A DNA stretch of 64,000 nt, from NCBI RefSeq assembly GCF_050908995.1, contig NC_135129.1, forward strand, positions 3,162,001-3,226,000. Reading direction: 5' to 3'. This DNA is from Andrena cerasifolii (Eukaryota; Arthropoda; Insecta; Hymenoptera; Andrenidae). Numbering within the stretch: position 1 is the stretch's first letter; every line of letters starts with the position of its first letter. Below the pieces are notes generated by a model. That model saw nothing but the letters and a program-made list of their open reading frames with translations. It was not told the origin of the DNA and did no database searches. The translations under genes and the position numbers were made by a program. Below are positions 60,801 to 64,000 of this stretch, one piece after another.

Positions 60801-61932
60801 TTTCCTTGCCTCCTGTCCCCAGGATACTCCGATTATCAGTTCTCCACCCGACAGCACTTGACTTATCACTCGCAAGAACTCGCTTTTTAAAAGAGCATCG
60901 CCGTCTACTGCACGACTCGCTTGCGACACCACGCACAATCGCGAAGTCAATATTTGAGCAGAATATCGATTCGCCTGAAAACGTAGTGCCGATTCTCGTC
61001 GCTAGTCGGCGCGCCAGCTCCACGCTCGGAAACTGTGAACAAACATGGATGAGCCACGGACACGGAATTCGAAGCACGAAGAAAGTGTTGGACGCCAAAG
61101 GCTCGGGAACACGGGCGCAATTATGGATCTTGCACTTGTGTGACACGCCGAGTATCCCTCTCGGTGTGAATGCAAAATGTTGGGGAAAAGGGAAATTTAA
61201 AATGTAAATGTTGGAATATAGAAGGGACCGGACAAATTAAGTCAAACGACCCAACGCCATGCAGATATACCGGATGTTTAGTGCTTTTCCCGTAAGAGGC
61301 GCTTATGCCTCCACCATTTTCCAATGAATTTAGATGATTACAGCGGAAAACACAAACATTCGACTGTGTTTTAGATAATATCAATTTATGTACCAGTAAT
61401 GTGTGAAAAGTTAGTGCACGTAAAAGTGTCGATTTTTCGAAATGCTTCTTACATTCCGTATCTTTCATACCATTAGAATTATATTACCTGGTACTGCATT
61501 ATAACCGTAATAACAAAATGGTAATAATATTGGCATAATTTATGCTAATTAATTTTAATAATGCAAAATAAAATTCTGATTTGATTTTACGTTGTATTTC
61601 TATGAAATTTAACTCATGAGGGAATTACATTTTATGTTTGCAATTAACGTAAATTTTCTCTTCGAACCACGTAAAATGTTGGAAATTTTTAATAGTTGAT
61701 GTTTAAAAGTTTTATAATTCAAAGACAAACGATTTAGTGAATATTTTCACATAATGTACGATAAACTTATTAATTAATATAATTGAGATTTTCTTATATC
61801 AAGAGTTTCGTACAGTTAGTACAAGTGGCATACTTTTTAATGGAATGTCAATTTCAAAATTGTTAATATTCACTGTTATGATTTGCAATAATAAAACCAG
61901 AAATATTATTTATTGTTACTATTGATATCTTT

Positions 61933-61996
61933 TCAACTCTGTTGCGTATCGCGCAATCAATGTTGGTAGCAATTTAGCAATACGCAACAGAGTTGA
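61933..61996. repeat. Short hairpin, TCAACTCTGTTGCGTAT arms
   Basis: TCAACTCTGTTGCGTAT at 61933-61949 and its exact complement ending at 61996 flank a 30-bp loop. A small MITE or stem-loop; function unknown. Confidence 0.75.
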
Positions 61997-62052
61997 TATA
62001 ATATTAATAGTTTTGTACAAACGAAGCTGAATCATCATTTCAACCTTCGCGC

Positions 62053-62318
62053 TAAGGATGGGCGATACTCCTAAAAATATCGATACGCAGCGAGAGCCTT
62101 AATATCGATACACTTAAAATATCGGAATAAAAATATCGATATATCTAGTATCGATACATTTTGATACATAAAGTAAAAAACAATAACAAACTCAGGATTA
62201 CATTTATGTATCGATACATACAAATATCGGACCTCAAAATGTCGATACAAAATATCGATATTTAACACCATAAATATCGAAACAGTGGCGCATCGATACT
62301 GCATCGCTCATCCCTACC
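62053..62318. repeat. MITE packed with TATCGATA (DRE-like) words
   Basis: The left end AGGATGGGCGATAC and right end GCATCGCTCATCCCT are complementary. Between them ATCGATA-type words occur about eight times on both strands, and GTATCGATACAT pairs with ATGTATCGATAC. It lies 1.3-1.5 kb upstream of the calsyntenin start. Confidence 0.75.
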
Positions 62319-64000
62319 CTGGAGCCACTGTAGCAGCAAGAGGAATGCAGCTCCATCTTTACCAACTTCGAGTTAATTAGAAAAAACTGTTTAAAAAATT
62401 ATTGCTTTAACTAGATATAAGATAAATAAAGGGAATATTTTCAAAAGAAAAGTCTGTGCCACCCACTAATCCTTACCTCTACTTGTATTTTTACAATTAA
62501 GTATATTATACAAAATGTAGGGTAAGACATACATTTGTTGGCATTATCAATTATTGTTTGCAAAATAATGTCTAACTATGCCAATAATACCTGAAAAGAT
62601 GGGGACGGTTTAGGTAAGAAACTTCAGGCGAATGTGAAATATTTAATTACCTTCAATTACTATAAATTTAATTAAATAGTTTTCTCTAACACCTGAATTT
62701 CATATCGAAATCTTTTTAACATGTCAACAAATGCACTCTCCAGTATTCAGTTTCTGAGCGTATTTAAATTTTCCGCCATGGGTCGCCATATAGAATTTTA
62801 GTTTCAAAACACAATCTTGCAAAGAGGTCGTCCAAATAGGGAACCGTAATTTTTGCTGGGCCTGGACTGGAGCTTCCACCCCTGATGGCCATATAGAGGG
62901 GAGCCAGAAAGGGACTTCACCCGTGAATATCGCTGGGCGCCGAGGGAGGGGCTATATTAATATTACAGAACATATGTGTAATTCCCGAGTGTAATTCACA
63001 ATCAGTTAAATGGTAGTGTAGCTTTTGTAGGTGAACTTATATAAACAACGTGCTCTTTACGTGTAACATTAGTTCGAGTTGGATGTGGCGTCGTAGGTAT
63101 ATGAAAGGAGTACTTTTGCCAAGAATTGATAAGGTGAGGAAGAAACACGTTTACGAAAAATATTTTACTTCTCCGTGCTCAATGTTATGACCAAGTTACA
63201 AGATTTATTGGGAATTTAGCATGAATTATTAAATATTTATATGAATTTACGAGTCAACACACATTTACTTCTTTTATTGCATGGAATATGTATATTTTGA
63301 TACATTTCTTGAACAGTTCTAAATAAACTACATAATATCGTAATTCTTCCAATAGTAAAAAATATTTTCGTTGTTTATGGAAAACTAATATAATATTGTT
63401 TAAATATTTTGTAACACATTGTGGTTTTGCATAATAAACTCAAACTACAAAATCCAATAGCACTACATTCGTTAACCTTATTAAGGGGTTATCCTCGTCG
63501 AAACGAGCAGATTTAAGGCCACCTATGAAAAAATTACTAATACTGCAACAATAGAGCTTTATACATACTATTACCGATACTTTATCTTATGAAAAACATT
63601 TGCAGCTCTTTATTTACGATATGTTAGGTTTTAGAAAGCGTTGCACGCTGTTTATATAGAATTATTCCCAAACAACAGTACTACGCAGTTAGATGACCTC
63701 TTTGTTCTGATAAACTAAACAATTCACACTTTGTTTTCATTCTTACAAATGCAGCTATCGTCTCTACGAAGCAAGTGACGTACAATAATGTTTGACAATA
63801 TGGCGTCCATTAAAGTACTCTGCTCCGACGAGAAAAAGTCGGTGAGAAACTCTAGAGTCTGAGTCAGGTCCCAATAGTATATCCCTATTGGCCGACGCGA
63901 AGACGTCGACGAGTACAAAGTAAGGAAACGGGACACGGGCGATGGGAGCGAAGTAGAGCGAAGTAGAACCTTGTACCTTTCAATCGACTTCTTCTCGTCG

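Larger units (their letters stand above)
60801..64000. promoter_or_regulatory. Upstream region of calsyntenin
   Basis: The calsyntenin 5' UTR and promoter should lie just above 60800; the GC-richer stretch 60800-61150 is the best candidate. Further up are the small hairpin 61933-61996, the TATCGATA-rich element 62053-62318 and a single TTAAGGGG terminus at 63481. The last 300 bp turn GC-richer again and could be the start of another gene, but no exon can be supported. Confidence 0.35.

Noticed and set aside
63724..64000. Minus-strand 70-codon frame and GC-richer DNA at the window edge
   Set aside because: Could be the start of a neighbouring gene, but no homology or splice support within the window.

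Overview
The window is animal nuclear DNA, AT-rich, with short GT-AG introns, spliced conserved animal genes and many short palindromic transposon relics. Gene families and repeat types fit an insect, probably a hymenopteran; the order is a guess. I rebuilt the exons by hand from splice signals, reading phase and family knowledge. In six models the coding total comes out as an exact multiple of three.

Layout, left to right: (1) 174-5018 (+), a nine-exon coiled-coil protein of the trichohyalin/plectin-homology (ciliary, CFAP) type; (2) 5924-10219 (+) and 14549-11449 (-), two mitochondrial carriers of the 2-oxoglutarate/malate (SLC25A11) type, arranged tail to tail with matching exon structure; (3) 22256-15639 (-), IQCH (IQ-motif protein H), with a probable first exon at 23240-23039; (4) 24716-30439 (+), dymeclin, eleven exons, head to head with IQCH; (5) 30440-38920, 8.5 kb without a recognised gene, holding the 3' ends of dymeclin and calsyntenin; (6) 60800-38921 (-), calsyntenin, four coding exons with a 16-kb first intron; (7) 60801-64000, upstream of calsyntenin, with small repeats only.

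The left 23 kb groups two genes expected in cilia or sperm flagella (TPH protein and IQCH) with two diverged mitochondrial carrier paralogs. A shared male-germline role is possible but is inference. Dymeclin (Golgi trafficking) and calsyntenin (membrane cargo adaptor for kinesin-1) are conserved and appear intact.

The introns and gaps are packed with non-autonomous DNA transposons. Several can be assigned from target-site duplications: TTAA-flanked (piggyBac-like) palindromes, 8-bp-duplication (hAT-like), TTA-duplication (PIF/Harbinger-like) and TA-duplication (Tc1/mariner-like) elements. One truncated LINE has a perfect 16-bp duplication. I found no autonomous transposase, tRNA, rRNA, CRISPR array or bacterial-type system.
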